This document shows, one piece after another, positions 1-24,609 of a stretch of DNA of 64,000 bases. The position numbers and the translations under genes were made by a program. The stretch spans positions 11,991,068 through 12,055,067 of the forward strand of contig JASKMD010000031.1 in assembly GCA_030144725.1 (NCBI GenBank). The letters are read 5' to 3'. The notes under the pieces are model-generated. The model had not been told where the DNA came from. It searched no databases and saw only the letters and a program-made list of their open reading frames with translations. The DNA is from Haematococcus lacustris. Lineage: Eukaryota; Chlorophyta; Chlorophyceae; Chlamydomonadales; Haematococcaceae. Position 1 is the stretch's first letter, and each line of letters begins with the position of its first letter.

Positions 1-592
1 GTGCTCAATGGGACACTGCACTGTGGAGTGGGATGGTGGAGGAGACGCAGGAGTAGGCGAATGTGGAGTGCAGGTGCAGGATGAAGTCTGCACACCGTGG
101 GCTGTGAGGATGGTGGGAGGAAGTGGAGGGTGGGAAGAAACGTGCAGGTGGAGGTGAAGGTACAGGTGCAGGAGAAAGAAGAAAGCAGGCTGGCAGGCGT
201 GTAGAAAGTAAAAGTAAAGGAAGAGAAGGAGAATGGTAGAAAGAAAGGAAAAAAGGAAGAAGGAAAGAAATGTTGATTGATTGACTACGCCATTGCCGCC
301 AAGCATGCATCAAGGGAGGAGTGCAGCCTTTGGGCCATGCCCTTGCTGCCCTCCCACCGCAGGCGTGTCAAGAGACGGGAGGAGAAGGGGTAGGTGAGAG
401 TTAAGGAGGGTGGCGCCTGGGAGGGCGGCTCTAGCAGCCGGGCACCATGAAGGGCTGGGGCCAGGGTTAGGGTTGGGGTTCACCCTAACCCTACCCCCCA
501 GGGCAGCATAAGGGCTGTGGCCTCCAGGGCCCAGAGCTCCAGGCCGCTGAGGGCTGGCACAGGTCCAGCAGCAGGGCCCCGGTCACCCACCC
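1..592. other. No confident exon; purine-rich stretch
   Basis: Bases 1-300 on the plus strand are mostly A/G with GGAAG and GGTGCAGG runs and no convincing reading frame. Further 3' exons of the neighbouring minus-strand NUP88 gene could lie here or beyond the window, but I could not identify them. A short telomere-like inverted repeat sits at 463-492. Confidence 0.5.
463..492. repeat. Short telomere-like inverted repeat
   Basis: AGGGTTAGGG at 463-472 is followed after a 10-base loop by its exact reverse complement CCCTAACCCT at 483-492. It resembles a telomere repeat but is far too short to be an interstitial telomere. It may simply be an intronic hairpin. Confidence 0.6.
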
Positions 593-2338
593 CAGGGCGC
601 CAGGGGGCACAGCCCGAACAGCTTGCCAGACGCTGCCAGCACGTACAGCGTGAAGGGGCCCCAGCCCACCCCACAGCCAAAGGCAAAGCTGACAGGAGAG
701 TCGGCAGCCAGGGCGGTGCGGGGCAGCAGGCCATACCGGGTGGTGCCTGGCATGCATGCATGCATGAACGCATGCAGGTAGTCAGTTGGTTGGGCGGGCG
801 GGTTAGTTTAGTTGAGTGCAGGCAATGCCGGTTGGGGCTGACATGTGGGCAGGCAGGGAGGCAGGTGGGCAGGCTGATGGCCACAAGGCTGACAGACCCC
901 TTGCTGCAAGCCTGGCACAGCTGCATGCTTTCCCACCACCTTGTACTGCTCACCTTTGCTTGCCCCAGCCCCTGCTGCCCCGCCCCCTCCTCTCCCCAGG
1001 TGCAGGTGCAGAGTGGTCTGGGCGCTGCCTAGGTCTGACAGGCTGTACAGCCGCAGCCGGTCATCATTGGCCAGGACCACCAGGTGGTTGCTGCTGTGCG
1101 GGTGCCAGCTCACCTGGGCAGGCAGGCAGGCAGGCAGACAGGCAGGCAGGCAGGCAGGCAGGCAAATCATCTGGCGTGGGTGGGAGTCAGGTGAGCGGGC
1201 AGGTAGTGAGGCAAAGGAGCAGGAGGGCAGACAACAGGGTAGGCAGGGCAGGGAGGTGGGCAGGCCTGAAGCAGGCCGGTGGGACACTGGACACAGGACA
1301 AGGCGGTGGCAGCAACCCTAAGGTGGCCACACCAGTCTTCAGGCAAACCAGCACCCTCCTGCCTGGCCCCGCCCTGCCTACTCTGACCTCCCCCTGCATC
1401 CCCTTGTCTCCTTGCCTTGCTGCTCCTATCCAGTTCCCCTGCCCCTCCTACTTTCTCACTTGCGTGATTCGCAGCCCAGGCCTGCTGGCAAACAGCTGGT
1501 AGTCCACGATGTGGGCGCTGCACTGCTGCTCCTTGTACAAGCCCCTTGCCGCCACAGCTCCCAGCTTGGACACACCAGCCACAGCAGCAGGTGCAGGGCG
1601 GAGGCCGCCAGCAGGTGACTGCAGGAGGCGGCCCCCGTACAAGTCCACCACCACCACCACGGCGCGGTCCTCGTCCTACAGCAGCAGGGCAAGAGGGGGA
1701 GGAGGTGCAGGGCCATAGGATGGCGCCTCTGCAGCTGTGTCCATTGCATGCCTGGTGTCCAAGAGTTCCTGCTGGGTTCCTGCCGGGTTGCCGTGGCCCA
1801 TGCGTTGCAAACTGCATCTGTTGCTGCTATTGCTGCTGCTGCTGGTTTTGACACTTTGCCAGTGCATGCGTGCCGCGATCAGAAGCTTGGTCCATTCACC
1901 TCAAAATCATACCCAGCGACAGCCAGGTGCCGGCCATTGGCTGAGACTGTGATGCTGTCAACTTGGAATCGGATTGGAGGTGTGGTTTTCACCAGTGTGT
2001 GTGCATGGGCACTACTTAGAGTGAAGGTGCTCTGTCCGAGAGCCTGCAGCAGGGTAGCAAGGCTGGGGCATGCCACGGCAGGGGCATGCTAGCAACTCAG
2101 CAGCAACAAGTGGCTCAACACTCCATCTCACCGCGTCTGCCTCAGCATCTAAAAGCTGCTTCCGAAGGTCAAAGATGAAAATGTCGCTGGGTGCACCGTC
2201 GGTTTGCCGAGTAATTCCATAGCTGCGGAGACATGCGTAGATCAGTTTGGACCCAAGCAGGCCGGTTAATGCGGGCTCGTACTTACAGGTTACCGCCCTG
2301 GTCAGAGCAAACATGCGATACATCCGAGAGCTGAGCAT
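593..2338 (-). CDS. NUP88: NUP88/MOS7-type nucleoporin, N-terminal beta-propeller part (3' end missing)
   Basis: NUP88 is a scaffold protein of the cytoplasmic face of the nuclear pore. Minus-strand exons that join in phase: about 2132-2222 (motif DIFIFDLRKQLLDAEADA), 1900-2031 (VDSITVSANGRHLAVAGYD), 1460-1675 (VVVVVDLYGG ... YKEQQCSAHIVDYQLF), 954-1113 (VSWHPHSSNHLVVLANDD then RLRLYSL) and 746 down to about 593 (PVSFAFG ... FTLYVLAASGKLFGLCPL). The order SWHPxSxxHLVVL-D-RLYSL, then YxLYxLxxxGKLF, is the signature of the NUP88 propeller; this is family knowledge from memory. The start is uncertain: an ATG at 2338 with a splice at GCG/GTAACC would add a short leader. The C-terminal coiled-coil half is not visible and would lie beyond base 1. 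A CAGG microsatellite fills the intron at 1114-1165. Confidence 0.78.
1114..1165. repeat. (CAGG)n microsatellite in a NUP88 intron
   Basis: The plus strand reads GGCAGGCAGGCAGG with a few interruptions. The sequence immediately before the WHPHSS exon on the minus strand is CCTGCCTGCCCAG, so the repeat also supplies the pyrimidine tract of that splice acceptor. Confidence 0.8.
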
Positions 2339-2867
2339 CCATCGTGTGCTGCGTCGCTACATGTTGCTTGTCATAAATCCTCTTCAAGCCACCATTATGC
2401 TCGGGGCTTCATCAATCTTTGTAACAACTAATCTAAATTATATAACCAAACTGTTGCCAACTGTGACACGCCTGATAAAATGTTCGCATGGGTCAGTTTG
2501 GGTCACACAGGCCACCCCAGGACATCGCATTTGCACCATCCCGCTCTATAGCTCAAGCCGTGTCTGTGTCGCTGGCCTCTAGTACGGCCGCGATGGTGGT
2601 GGGCGAACATGTTCCCTCGCGGATGAGCTTATAATAGTGGTCTCTATCACTAGGCATCGCACAAATTGTTCCAGCGACGCGTTGCAAAATCACGTGACGG
2701 TCCAGTCGAGCGCAACAGGAGCCGGAGGTGCATCTATAGTCCTAGTTTGCTCAGGTACGTGGCGTGATACCAATAAACGCGACATGCCCCATGCCTTGAC
2801 TGACCAGAATTCGAGTGGTGGAGGAGGCCGTTGGCACACGGTGGCTGTCGTATGCCAGGATAGCCAT

Positions 2868-4649
2868 CTATTGCTGCCAGCACCATGCCGAGATTGTGTC
2901 AGCACCAGTATATTGTATAAATTGCTCCTTAAGAACAGACCAAGTAGGATATGCTCCATTAGTAATAGCACACGTATCTCTTATGGATTGAAACCACAAG
3001 TCCCTTGCTCGACCGGTTAGGTACGAAGGGAAGAGGGCAGCAGGGTCAAAACCTTGCAGGGAGCAGTACAGCTCATAGTCCTCCAGAAATGTGACGGCAC
3101 GACGGCCAGATGCAACGCTATTATCAGACCATTTATCAGGAGGGGGTAACCCCTTCTTATAAGATGGATGCTGATTATAATTAGGCATATACATCATAGG
3201 TGCACCAGCATAGGCAGATGCATGGGGGGCTGTGAAGCCAGGTGGCAGGGCATTAGCATGCGCTTTCATGTGCATGTCGGTGTACCAGTGAGGGATCTCG
3301 ACTGATCTACCATGCTCATCATATAGTTTGGGTGTGGTTATACCAGGGTCACTGGCAGCACGGGTGGTCTGCCTGGGAGGGTTGGCACGAAGGCCACTAT
3401 TCCCATGTGACAGAGCAAGTCCAAATGGACTATCACCACGTCTAGGAGAAGTACGAGGCTCTCTCCTAGTTGCACCAAACTGAGCAGGCGGGTCACCATG
3501 ATACACAGGTGCATAATCAGGCAGGTCAGGCCAGTTAGCTGGCATGCCAAATATATCCCTAGCCACATCAGTATGAAGTACTGCACCGGCATTATGGGGA
3601 GTACGGTAGTCATATGGACGCGGCGTATATGCACCAGGATTAGTAGGGGACCTGTTAGGACCACCTGTACTGGGGACAGCACCATTAACATGATAAGTAG
3701 AAGGCATACGAGGGCCATTTCTATCTGTAGTAGCATGTCCACCAGCACAACCAGCAGCTCTAAAAGCTGATATACGTTGTGCAGCACGAGCAGATGCTGC
3801 GACATCAACCTGAACAGGCTGTGTAAAGTTTGCAGTAGGCCTCAAAGTACCAGGACTGGCAAATGACATCGGTCGGGCTGCAGTCAGAGGACTAGGACCT
3901 CTTACCGTGTTTTGGGCTGCAGCAACGTTGCCCTCCAGGGAATCCAGGCGTTGTTGCACAGACGAAAGGGCAGCATTACGCTGTGCCAGAGCAGCCACCA
4001 GCTCGTGGTTGCGTTGTTCCAGCTGGTCCAGCCGCGTTGGCTCAGGGTCGTCGTCCTCCTCTTCATATTCAGAGGGGTCAGGAGACGGAGTCTGGCGCCT
4101 GGTCCGAGAACGGGGAGGGGCCGGAAGACCAGCAGCACCAGAATCTGGCGACAGGAAGGGACCAGGATTGGTCGCAGGGGAAACACCAGGATTGGTGGCA
4201 GGAGCATCACCAGGATTGGTGGCAGGGACATCACCAGGATTGGTGGCAGGTGCGTTGACTGCACCGCCAGGAAGGAACTCAGGGGCGAGCCCTGCTCCTT
4301 CCTCAGGAGCGAGATCCTGACCAGGGGCAGGCTCTGTGGCAACGGGAGGATCCCCAGCAGGAAGAGCTTCGCCAGGAGCGCCACCTGGAATCCGCGCAGA
4401 GCGAGGAACAAGAGGACCCATTTGCAGGACAACCCCGTCGGCATTAATTACCACAGATCCGGGCATTGCACCAATGTGGTCCTCTGGGGGCGGAGGCGCC
4501 GGCAAAGGCTGGACTCCTGGGGGCAATGTCGGCCCGTTCTGGTTCAGAGGAATCTGATGGACCATCGAAACGTGGTAGTCCTCGATAGTCGGTATGTAGC
4601 GGATGCGTTGATAGCGAACCATGACCGAACGCTGAGGGACAGACTTCAC
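2868..4649 (-). CDS. Retrotransposon gag-like protein (593 aa)
   Basis: The single uninterrupted frame encodes a proline/alanine-rich N-terminal half, a glutamine-rich coiled-coil-like stretch (RNHELVAALAQRNAAL, about residues 215-245) and a C-terminal domain with FLEDYELYCSLQGFDP, SYLTGRARDLWFQSI and LKEQFIQYTG. That order (short helix, L-G-A-xxW, then W-x-L-xxxF) is the hallmark of the Ty3/gypsy gag (Retrotrans_gag) fold, which packages element RNA. The frame ends at ISAWCWQQ, soon after the gag core, and no zinc knuckle, protease or polymerase follows, so the element is non-autonomous or truncated. An acidic tetra-repeat built on PATNPG lies near residues 132-160. The ORF sits within a unit flanked by inverted repeats. 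Confidence 0.75.
   Translation of the reverse strand: MKSVPQRSVMVRYQRIRYIPTIEDYHVSMVHQIPLNQNGPTLPPGVQPLPAPPPPEDHIGAMPGSVVINADGVVLQMGPLVPRSARIPGGAPGEALPAGDPPVATEPAPGQDLAPEEGAGLAPEFLPGGAVNAPATNPGDVPATNPGDAPATNPGVSPATNPGPFLSPDSGAAGLPAPPRSRTRRQTPSPDPSEYEEEDDDPEPTRLDQLEQRNHELVAALAQRNAALSSVQQRLDSLEGNVAAAQNTVRGPSPLTAARPMSFASPGTLRPTANFTQPVQVDVAASARAAQRISAFRAAGCAGGHATTDRNGPRMPSTYHVNGAVPSTGGPNRSPTNPGAYTPRPYDYRTPHNAGAVLHTDVARDIFGMPANWPDLPDYAPVYHGDPPAQFGATRREPRTSPRRGDSPFGLALSHGNSGLRANPPRQTTRAASDPGITTPKLYDEHGRSVEIPHWYTDMHMKAHANALPPGFTAPHASAYAGAPMMYMPNYNQHPSYKKGLPPPDKWSDNSVASGRRAVTFLEDYELYCSLQGFDPAALFPSYLTGRARDLWFQSIRDTCAITNGAYPTWSVLKEQFIQYTGADTISAWCWQQ
4165..4252. repeat. 24-bp coding tandem repeat in the gag ORF
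   Basis: Four copies of a unit containing ACCAGGATTGGT(C/G)GCAGG run in tandem. On the minus strand they encode PATNPG-type octapeptides. The period is a multiple of three, so the frame is kept. Confidence 0.75.
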
Positions 4650-4962
4650 AGTCAGACGCTAGTCTGGTCGGAAACCATCTGTAACGTGCTGAACCACGCT
4701 ATAAGCCGAGCGATCGTCTAGCGTGTGACTGCGAAGAAACTGTCATGGAGCGGAGTTACAGAGTACCTCGTGAGAGGGCTAGGGCTTAGAACGGGGCCCC
4801 CTGGAATCGAACCAGTTCCTCACAGCAGAGCTGCTAGGCTTTAACCTGCCCTACTCACTCGGTAAAAGTAATGCGCCCACCTGCGCCCGCCATAGGCAGT
4901 ACACAGGTGTCGCGGGCAAAGGGGAACGGTGTCGCTCGAGGCTCGCCGTTACACTTGGCGTA

Positions 4963-5676
4963 TTGTCTTCCCGCTTGGAGGAGCTCCTCGCTCTCCTGTA
5001 CAAACCAGCCCACATCACCAACGCAGCGTGTGAGACAGCATTGAAGCCGTTGAGCAGTAACGGCGTGGAGAAAATGAGTCCAGAACAGGTGGCAACTCAC
5101 GTCAAGGCGCACATTGAGGATTTGGACACCTGGGTGCCTCACATCACCCGGGGGAGCCTAGCAGAGAGCAAGGTGGAGGACAGGGTGGCCAAGCGTCAAC
5201 GCAAGGAGGACAAGCAGGCTGCAGCTGTAGCCTTCTTTGGCAACCCATCGCCCTCACTCGCCACTGCCCACCCCTCTCCCGTAGCTGCCGCTGCCACCCC
5301 CTCACTCACAGCCGGTGCTGCCACTTCCACAACTGTCCGCAAGAGGAGCGTGGGGTCCATCACTATCAGCCTGGCATCTGTAGAGGCACGGTCAGCCTGT
5401 GGGCAAACAGCCACCATGCAGCAAGAGGAGGCAAAGCAGTATGCAGCAGACAAGGCTACAGATAAGGGCAGGCACGTGCAGGCAGTAGCTTTGTACCACT
5501 GCAAGCTAGCTAGCAACAAGCTGCCGCCAACCACCTCAAAGTTGCTGAAAAACCAGCTGCAAGAGTTGTGGGCTGTGGTGGGCAATGGGCAGCCCACCGT
5601 GAAGCCAGTGCGGAACATGCACATAACTGACTGGTTGGATGCTCTGGCGGTGCACATGTCACCGGTCACCAATTAG
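4963..5676 (+). CDS. Unrecognised ORF (237 aa) inside the inverted-repeat unit
   Basis: The frame is uninterrupted and intronless, unlike the host genes here. The N-terminal 90 residues are predicted helical and charged (RLEELLALLY, VKAHIEDLDTW, RVAKRQRKEDKQ). A low-complexity P/A/T segment follows, then a second helical, lysine-rich part (KLLKNQLQELWAVV) and WLDALAVHM near the end. I recognise no catalytic motif. It lies tail-out from the gag ORF, divergent from it, within the same inverted repeats. A structural or regulatory protein of the element is plausible but unproven, and a chance long ORF is not excluded. Confidence 0.4.
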   Translation: MSSRLEELLALLYKPAHITNAACETALKPLSSNGVEKMSPEQVATHVKAHIEDLDTWVPHITRGSLAESKVEDRVAKRQRKEDKQAAAVAFFGNPSPSLATAHPSPVAAAATPSLTAGAATSTTVRKRSVGSITISLASVEARSACGQTATMQQEEAKQYAADKATDKGRHVQAVALYHCKLASNKLPPTTSKLLKNQLQELWAVVGNGQPTVKPVRNMHITDWLDALAVHMSPVTN

Positions 5677-6198
5677 ACCCATGCTTGCCATCACACACCT
5701 CAACAGAGACACCTCGGCATGCCTTCCTGCAGCCAAATAGGATGGCACATGGTGGTAGTGAGAGGACATGAGCTTGGGGGGTTACATACCCATGTTAGTG
5801 TTGTACGCATCGTCAGCGCCAAATGAAACTTGGGCTGTAGCTTCATTTGGGTGCAAGCAGGCCACTACCTTAGTGGCATACCATTTCATTAGTAAACATG
5901 GCTGTGGCATGGCTGGGAGGGCCATGGGCTTGATGTGATGCTGTCACTCACACCTCACTTGCATGTTGCAGCAATCTTTCCTATTGTGTACATATGTTTG
6001 CTATGGACACATGTGTGTGACAATGGTCGCGGATGGAGTCCTGGCTAGTGCCTGGCGCCGGTCACAGGAAAACCAAATTCCGGTCAGTCGAGTTATGGGG
6101 CATGCCGCTTTTAATGGTGTTGCGCCACTTACTAGATATAACTAGGACTATAGATGCACCTCCCGCCACCGTCGCGCTCGACTGGACCGTCACGTGAT

Positions 6199-6448
6199 GC
6201 TGCACGGTGCTGCGATAGGCGTTCTGACCCGTACGACCTTACAACAGCTAGCACCCAATAGCAAGCTTGCGTCTCAAGCACATTTTGAGTGGAGGGCGCA
6301 ACAGGCTTCAGGTCAGGCACAACCATCAGCGGTATACAGCACAAAAGGACGATTACAACGCACCAAGCGCAACTGCTATCCGTGGACTATGGGCTGCGTT
6401 CGTCAAAATTTGAAATTTCCTCAGGGCGTGTCACAGCTGACTGTTGGG
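6199..6448. other. No feature recognised
   Basis: The stretch between the inverted-repeat unit and the next possible exon contains only short, unconvincing frames on both strands. Confidence 0.4.
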
Positions 6449-7431
6449 TCAGCAAAGCAACCCCGTCATTGGACATACAACTACCCTTTTGCTAAGTTTA
6501 CAAGATACAACCCTGTCCAGCCACCTGCCTTGCTGTGGTGCTGGCTTGGCTTTGGCAGCTTTGCCGGCTGAGCTGGCTGCTGCCAGTTGCTTGAGGTGGG
6601 GCTTAATCGGTGCTAGCCACAGCTGCGTGGTGTGGTGGGCATTGTTCAGGCCACTGCCCTTGCGCACTTGGCCATTGGTCAGCTTCCACCGGGCCAGCTG
6701 GTCTGCTGCACAACCCTAAGGCTGCACTGACTGCCTGGGTGACGCCGGATGCTCACCCCAATCTATGTAGGGTGGGCTGCGCGACTGGCTCTGGCTCTGG
6801 CTCTGGCTCTACCTCTGGCTCTGGCTCAGGCTCAGGATCAGGTTCAGGTCCACAGTCCCATTCAACACTAATTGCCTGGGCAGGGGCATGCGGGGGTAGG
6901 GGGTATGGGGGGCTGCATCAGGGGCTTGGGGAAGCTGCACGGCTGGAGGTGTGGGGGGGCTGTGGAACCCCGGGGGAGGGGTAGCCCACCAGGCACGTCA
7001 ATCAAGGAGGCGATCACGTGCAGCCGGGAGTGTATCTTAGCCTGTTGCTGGAGGTGCGCCAAGAGTGTCTGTGTCTTCTTGCAGCCGCGCAGCACTGCGC
7101 CACCCGAAACTTTAATCACCTGAAGCCACGCATAAGTAGCACATTGACAGCTTGATTTAGGATAACACTCAAGGTGTCGACACACAATGCGGGGACAGTA
7201 TGCGAGATAGGCCCCGTGCCTGGCGCCGCTTCGTTTTCCATCCCTCCCTCCGAACCTCTCGTCGCTTGCCCTGTGGCTAACGAGAAGCTGCGATGGCACC
7301 AACAGGAGCGCCGGGTGTTTACACAGCACGGAGCTCATGAGACAATTGGAGCTGGGGAAACGACGCCGCTTCGATTTCTTTGCCGGACTTTGCTTTTGCT
7401 TGGCGGTGATCTTCCGCTTTGTCCGATCCAT
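6449..7431 (-). CDS. Hypothetical basic protein, probably spliced
   Basis: I do not recognise this gene. The reading begins at 7431 with a strongly basic, nuclear-signal-like N-terminus (MDRTKRKITAKQKQ, then KKSKRRR). A later candidate exon after a CTTCAG acceptor near 7118 reads VIKVSGGAVLRGCKKTQTLL and LHVIASLIDVPG, ending at a GTGGGC donor. A third open block at 6449-6700 reads QLARWKLTNGQVRKGSGLNN and LWLAPIKPHLKQL. The three blocks are on one strand and each has splice-like borders, but I could not fix the phase across them. It may be two genes or a decayed one. Confidence 0.33.
6785..6850. repeat. (GGCTCT)n / (GGCTCA)n microsatellite
   Basis: Six-base units GGCTCT pass into GGCTCA and GGTTCA over about 65 bases. 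This is probably intronic in the minus-strand hypothetical gene. Confidence 0.8.
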
Positions 7432-8397
7432 TGCGTGATGTGCTTTGAGGCGGCTGTGAACTCTTCAAGCAACTTAGGTTTCCCCCGGACATCCATGGAG
7501 TGACTGCACACTACAATTTGCTCACACCACCCTGCTGTTGCTGCTGCTGAGTTCTGTTGCTGAGGTGTGTGTACAGTGAGGTGTGCAGTGCCGCACAGAG
7601 GTGGGCCGTCCTACACTCCATTGTCTGGGACTTTTTGTAATTCTGCATTTCCTTCAAATGCATGTACAATATCACAAGTTGATGCAGCCACTGTCCACCA
7701 TTTTAAATAGTTACAAGTTACATCCGCTGTCGCCAGGGTAATCAAGTGCTGTCGTGACATGGCAACCATTGCACAACGACGCCGCTATCAGGACCTGCAG
7801 CTCACGGCTTGCAGAACCCACAAAGCAATCACTACAGCCAGCACCACCACAACAGCACATGCATCCCTTATAACCACCAGAACAGCTGGGGATGTGTTGT
7901 CTAAAAGACATGGAAGCAGCAGAACAGCACAGCATAGGAACCTCAGCCTCTTATACATGGTAGTGCAATTGGATGCATGCAAGATGTGTTGCTGGCATGC
8001 CACACGAGTTGCAGCTGGGTGGTTCCTCGCACCCCCCTCTCAACCCCTCTAAAGCCCCTAGCTGGCAGCCACATGTGCAGTGAGTACTGAAAGTGGCAAT
8101 TAACAGTCTGGGCAACCTTGCTGTGCCACCCACGTTGCACACTTTCTTTGACAAAGAAACCAGCTGGAGCCGTGGCACCTTCATCATGCATTGTGTTTGG
8201 TGTGTCCCTGGTTGGATATGCACATGCGTAGATGAACACACATGAAGCCTGCTGCACAATCATCGCCGCCCTGCTCAGAATGACAGGGGCTGTCCCACCA
8301 TCGCACAAAGCTATTAGATTGCTGAGCTAGCCTCCATCGACATGGGGGACATGGGTCTCCAAAGTGCAGACTCCACCCTGCTGTTGCTGCTGCTGAC
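7432..8397. other. Intergenic; no gene recognised
   Basis: Frames are short and composition is mixed. A CCACCCTGCTGTTGCTGCTGCTGA segment type occurs near 7524 and again near 8374, so part of this stretch may be a small repeat. No splice-supported coding block was found. Confidence 0.4.
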
Positions 8398-8923
8398 TCA
8401 ATGCATGGGCTTCTTGCCACCCTTCTTTGCCAGCTTGTGAAACTGGTTTTTATTGCCTGCGGTGGGACCAGGAGGTGAGCTTGACAGGATGTTCAGCCAC
8501 CACTGCCTAGACTACCCAGCACTGTCACTCACCTGCCATGAACGCTTTGCCTGCACGCTTTTTCTTTTTTTGCACTCTCCCTACGTTAATGCCCTTCTTC
8601 TTCTTCTTCTTCTTCATGCCAGCTGGAACATCCTCCACGTCCATCTCCACTGCTGATGGCAAGGGTGTCGGCAGGATGTCCTGTCGGGTCTTGGGCGGCC
8701 TGGTCCGACCTCTCTGCTTCAGCTCCACATGTTCCTCAGCTGGTGCCTCAGCTGCCGCTTTAGGTGCCACGGGCTCAGGGCGGGCAGGCCGTTGTTCAGC
8801 CGCCTTCGCAGCAAGACTTTCATAGCGGCGGGCATCGGCCTGCGCCTGCCAGTTAGCGACAAGATGCTCACGGCGCCAGGTCCGTAGCTGCTTTTTAGAA
8901 TTGCTACGGATAGACTTAGCCAT
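8398..8923 (-). CDS. LLPH: LLP-homolog (LLPH / YBL028C family) ribosome-biogenesis protein
   Basis: Small basic nucleolar proteins of this family associate with pre-60S particles. There are two exons on the minus strand, 8533-8923 and 8398-8456, joined at a CAG/GTGAGT donor and a GCAG acceptor, giving 149 aa. The N-terminus MAKSIRSNSKKQLRTWRRE matches the diagnostic start of the family (MAKS-R-S-KK-R). The middle is alanine/proline-rich with REHLVANWQAQADARRYESL. The C-terminus is very basic (MKKKKKKKGINVG, then QKKKKRAGKAFMAG) and ends NKNQFHKLAKKGGKKPMH, the usual lysine-rich tail; the second exon therefore restores the expected end. Longer than the human protein (about 129 aa). Divergent from the Lon gene, with 553 bp between starts. 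Confidence 0.85.
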
Positions 8924-9476
8924 CGGGGGCTTAACTGGCTGGCTGAATAATGAGAGCTAGACGGCGTACTGTGTCTTTCGTGCATGGCTGCATTGTGGCT
9001 CTTTATATTTTTGTACGTATCATCGGGCATGTTAATCGGGGCAACCCGAGTATTGGCACTACGTCACCGATGATAGAGATAACTATAAGTTTTCAGCACA
9101 CGGCAGTTTCTTAGAGTGCCCTAAGATTCCTTGTGTCAAGCTTAAAGTCTGCCATCCTTGACAGGACAGCCAAGCAGTACGTACACACCTATCCTCACTG
9201 CAGCAAGTCATGTACGCTGGCTGTGGCGTGGCTGGCAATGTTGTATATATACATGACTGTGGCATGGTTGTGTGCACGTTACCAAATGAATAGCTACAGC
9301 TAATGCCAATCTATCTCTCTAAGAGTTCTGCGTACAAGGTGCATCCATTACGGCCATGAATGGAGCGCCACATGCAAGCCGTGAGTATGGCGATGACACA
9401 GAACCTATGCACCATACGCAAGTAGCCCGCCAGGCTATGCATAAAAAAGGCAACTACTGACATCCGGACCGGTGCG
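8924..9476. promoter_or_regulatory. Intergenic region between divergent LLPH and LON1 starts
   Basis: 553 bp separate the two start codons. The LLPH-proximal part is AT-richer and has a TATATTTTTG string at 9002-9011; TATATATAC occurs at 9244-9252. I cannot assign transcription starts, so this is a positional inference only. Confidence 0.4.
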
Positions 9477-23288
<13,812 letters not shown>

Positions 23289-24609
23289 GGCGAGCATGGC
23301 AGCCAGGCCAGCTGTGACCAGGCACCCGCATGCAGCCCCTGCTGCCGAGTGGCTGCCTGTCCCAACACCTGGGGCGTGCCGTCAAAGAGCCGGCCACCAG
23401 GCATCATGACGCCTGCCCCGCCCTGCCCCGCCCTGCCCTGCCCTGCCCTGCCTTTGCCAGCTGCACCCTGGCCAGGAAAGGGAGAAGGGTGGGAAAGGGT
23501 GGTGGCCAGCTGGGCGTCCCTGCGGCCAGTCCTGCGGCAGCGTGGTGCTGGGGGTGTGCTAGGGGTACTGGAGGGTGCTTGGGGGTGGGGCCAACCAGGG
23601 TGGCACCTGCTGCCAGCGCTCCCTGCCCTGCTCCTCGTGTGTGGATGGCTGCGGAGCCGCCTGCCTGCTCGATGCCAGCAGCTGAAGGGGGCACAGGGCG
23701 GCTGGTTGCTGGGCGCCTTGCAGCCTGGCATCAGCCTGATGCAGTGCCCTAGGGGTCACAGGGGCGTGTGCAGGTGCACGCTGCCAGGGGTTGTCCCACG
23801 TGCTGCTGGTGCGTGAGCTGGTGCAGCACAGGCAGTGACAGCCTGATGCGGCAGCAGCAGCAGCCTGGTGCAGCACACAAGGGGGCGCTGCCAGGGTGCC
23901 ATGTGCCAGTATTCTTGCGGCTCCAAGTGGCTGCAGGTCAGACAGTGTAGCGGGGCAGCATGAATGTCACATGCGGTGCCACGGGTTGTGTGCCATGCGC
24001 CCTTCACGGTGTGACCATGAGCCGTATACTCAACCATGTGCCTGGTGGCAGAGCCTGCAGCTGAGGCTGCCGCCGCCAAGGGGCCCCCCAGGGACTAGGG
24101 GCTGCAGTGGCACCACCAGGGGTGTACCAGAGGTGCAGCGGGCTGTCATGCTGACATGGCACATGACGGCCAGGGCGAAAGCCAAGGCGGGCGGGGCAGG
24201 TCCCTCACTCCTCACAGCCCCCCACGGCTTGCATGGCTGCCTCGGGTGCTTACTAGGTGGTGGCGTTGGTGGTGGCGGTGGTGGTGGTGGCGGTGGGAAA
24301 CTGCATGCGGCTGGACCCGTCAGCCGCAGTTTGGTGCGACACTTGGACAATGAGGCGATGGCCGGCATGCGCGGGGTTAGCAGGTTTGGGAAGGTTGTTG
24401 AGTGCAGGCCATCCCCGCCACTTGGCGGAAAATGAAGGGTCACGACGAGCGTGCACATTCTAATATCCGGCACAATAACTAAGCCACGAGAGATGGTGCT
24501 CTTGATAGTTATGCCAGATAGTTCACATGCTTGTCATGTCAAACTGATTTGGTGTACACTTCTTGTAAACTTGGGTCAATGTAAACCGCGTATTTACTAA
24601 GTTGCATAC
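23289..24609. other. Intergenic between LON1 and tRNA-Glu; no gene recognised
   Basis: Contains a (CCCTG)n stretch near 23417-23452 and GGTGGC repeats near 24262-24296. Open frames on both strands are of low complexity and lack recognisable motifs. Sequence from 24470 is AT-richer. The 3' UTR of LON1 must lie in the first part. Confidence 0.4.

Larger units (their letters stand above)
2689..6198. mobile_element. 3.5-kb unit bounded by imperfect inverted repeats, carrying a gag ORF
   Basis: The left arm begins ATCACGTGACGGTCCAGTCG at 2689. The same sequence appears in reverse complement ending at 6198. Inwards the arms stay similar for about 140 bp (2689-2830 against 6060-6198), sharing GGAGGTGCATCTATAGTCC, GGCATGCCCCAT and GACTGACC. 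Outside 2689 and 6198 the similarity stops. I see no clear target duplication. Inside are a gag-like ORF on minus and an unrelated ORF on plus, with no reverse transcriptase, integrase or transposase. Inverted rather than direct ends argue against an ordinary LTR element. A non-autonomous DIRS-like element, or a DNA transposon that has taken up a gag gene, are both possible; this is inference. Confidence 0.55.

Noticed and set aside
463..492. Interstitial telomere
   Set aside because: Only two to three telomere-like units in an inverted arrangement; too short and not in tandem.
4770..4860. Minus-strand tRNA or primer-binding site (CTGGTTCGATTCCAG)
   Set aside because: The T-arm-like hairpin is good, but no anticodon arm or matching acceptor strand could be built, and it does not form the usual TGG-initiated primer site next to an LTR.
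2689..6198. Ordinary LTR retrotransposon
   Set aside because: No direct terminal repeats were found; the ends are inverted, and pol is missing.
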